This document shows, piece after piece, positions 63,959 through 64,000 of a stretch of 64,000 bases of DNA. Under the pieces are notes generated by a model. It was given only the letters and a program-made list of their open reading frames with translations, searched no databases and had not been told where the DNA came from. The position numbers were made by a program, and so were the translations under genes. Positions within the stretch are counted from its first letter, which is position 1, and every line of letters starts with the position of its first letter. The stretch lies in NCBI RefSeq assembly GCF_001721045.1, contig NZ_MDER01000051.1:1-64000 (forward strand), in the 5' to 3' direction. Source of the stretch: Paenibacillus nuruki. GTDB lineage: Bacteria > Bacillota > Bacilli > Paenibacillales > Paenibacillaceae.

Positions 63959-64000
63959 TTATTGGTTTTGAAGTTGATGCAAATAGTGAATCATGCGCTG
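63959..64000 (-). CDS. Possible 3' end of a minus-strand gene, cut by the window edge
   Basis: An open minus-strand frame of 13 codons (QRMIHYLHQLQNQ) ending in TAA runs off the window edge. The convergent terminator next to it supports a real gene end. No family can be assigned. Confidence 0.35.
   Translation of the reverse strand, partial: QRMIHYLHQLQNQ

Noticed and set aside
1-64000. Search for CRISPR arrays, tRNA/rRNA genes, complete insertion sequences or phage genes
   Set aside because: I saw no regular repeat-spacer pattern, no cloverleaf-type sequence and no transposase or phage frame; only a transposase-like segment at the start of the AraC-siderophore regulator.

Overview
The window looks like chromosome of a Gram-positive, spore-former-type Bacillota, most likely Paenibacillus or a close relative. 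The signs are AGGAGG-type ribosome binding sites, CcpA-type cre sites, an AcuA/AcuC/AcsA acetate locus, a LicT/BglP beta-glucoside system with RAT antiterminators, YesM/YesN plus Lpl-type sugar ABC genes, and a cell-wall amidase carrying a copper-amine-oxidase-like stalk domain. Base composition is AT-leaning. I saw no tRNA, rRNA, CRISPR, phage or intact insertion sequence. The genus is inferred from gene content only.

Layout. 0.2-4.2 kb: a minus-strand operon of response regulator, HAMP kinase and two PepSY proteins. 4.3-7.4 kb: an iron-siderophore binding lipoprotein and an AraC regulator fused to a homologous binding domain, each with a Fur-like box. 7.5-9.8 kb: three GNAT acetyltransferases and a CBS protein. 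9.9-18.4 kb: hemicellulose/arabinan genes (three GH43 enzymes, a sugar isomerase-like TIM barrel, an MFS oligosaccharide transporter) with cre sites and two AraR-like operators, plus a lipoprotein nuclease and an orphan CheW. 18.6 kb: a 32-residue membrane peptide gene. 18.9-26.2 kb: the beta-glucoside block (BglP PTS, LicT antiterminator, GH3 beta-glucosidase, divergent AraC regulator). 26.8-31.6 kb: glgC-glgD-glgP. 31.7-37.9 kb: an Imm11-like orphan, acuA-acuC, a membrane acyltransferase and divergent acsA. 38-44.8 kb: a LOV blue-light hybrid kinase, a secreted carboxylesterase under a RAT terminator and a cre site, and two cell-wall hydrolases. 45.3-60.8 kb: GH53 galactanase, GH32 fructosidase, LacI regulator, GH42 beta-galactosidase, an Lpl-type ABC importer and its YesM/YesN two-component system, a DUF1361 membrane protein and an ADP-ribosylglycohydrolase. 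60.9-64 kb: an ABC ATPase, an aldo/keto reductase and an LD-carboxypeptidase.

How it fits together. Most of the window serves plant polysaccharide use. The GH43 subfamily-24-like exo-galactanase, GH53, GH42 and arabinofuranosidases fit arabinogalactan and pectin side-chain breakdown. GH3 and BglP/LicT fit beta-glucosides. CcpA cre sites sit in front of most of these transcription units and of acsA. Glycogen genes store the carbon, and acsA/acuAC re-use acetate.

The most unusual signal is a family of intergenic palindromic elements at about 26.3, 26.6, 46.4 and 51.6 kb. They share conserved linkers, but their long stems differ in sequence while keeping their complementarity. This covariation-like pattern suggests a structured repeat or RNA. 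Other points of interest are a third LicT RAT in front of the esterase, the LOV kinase, paired AraR-like boxes, and a transposase-like N-terminal segment on the AraC-siderophore regulator.
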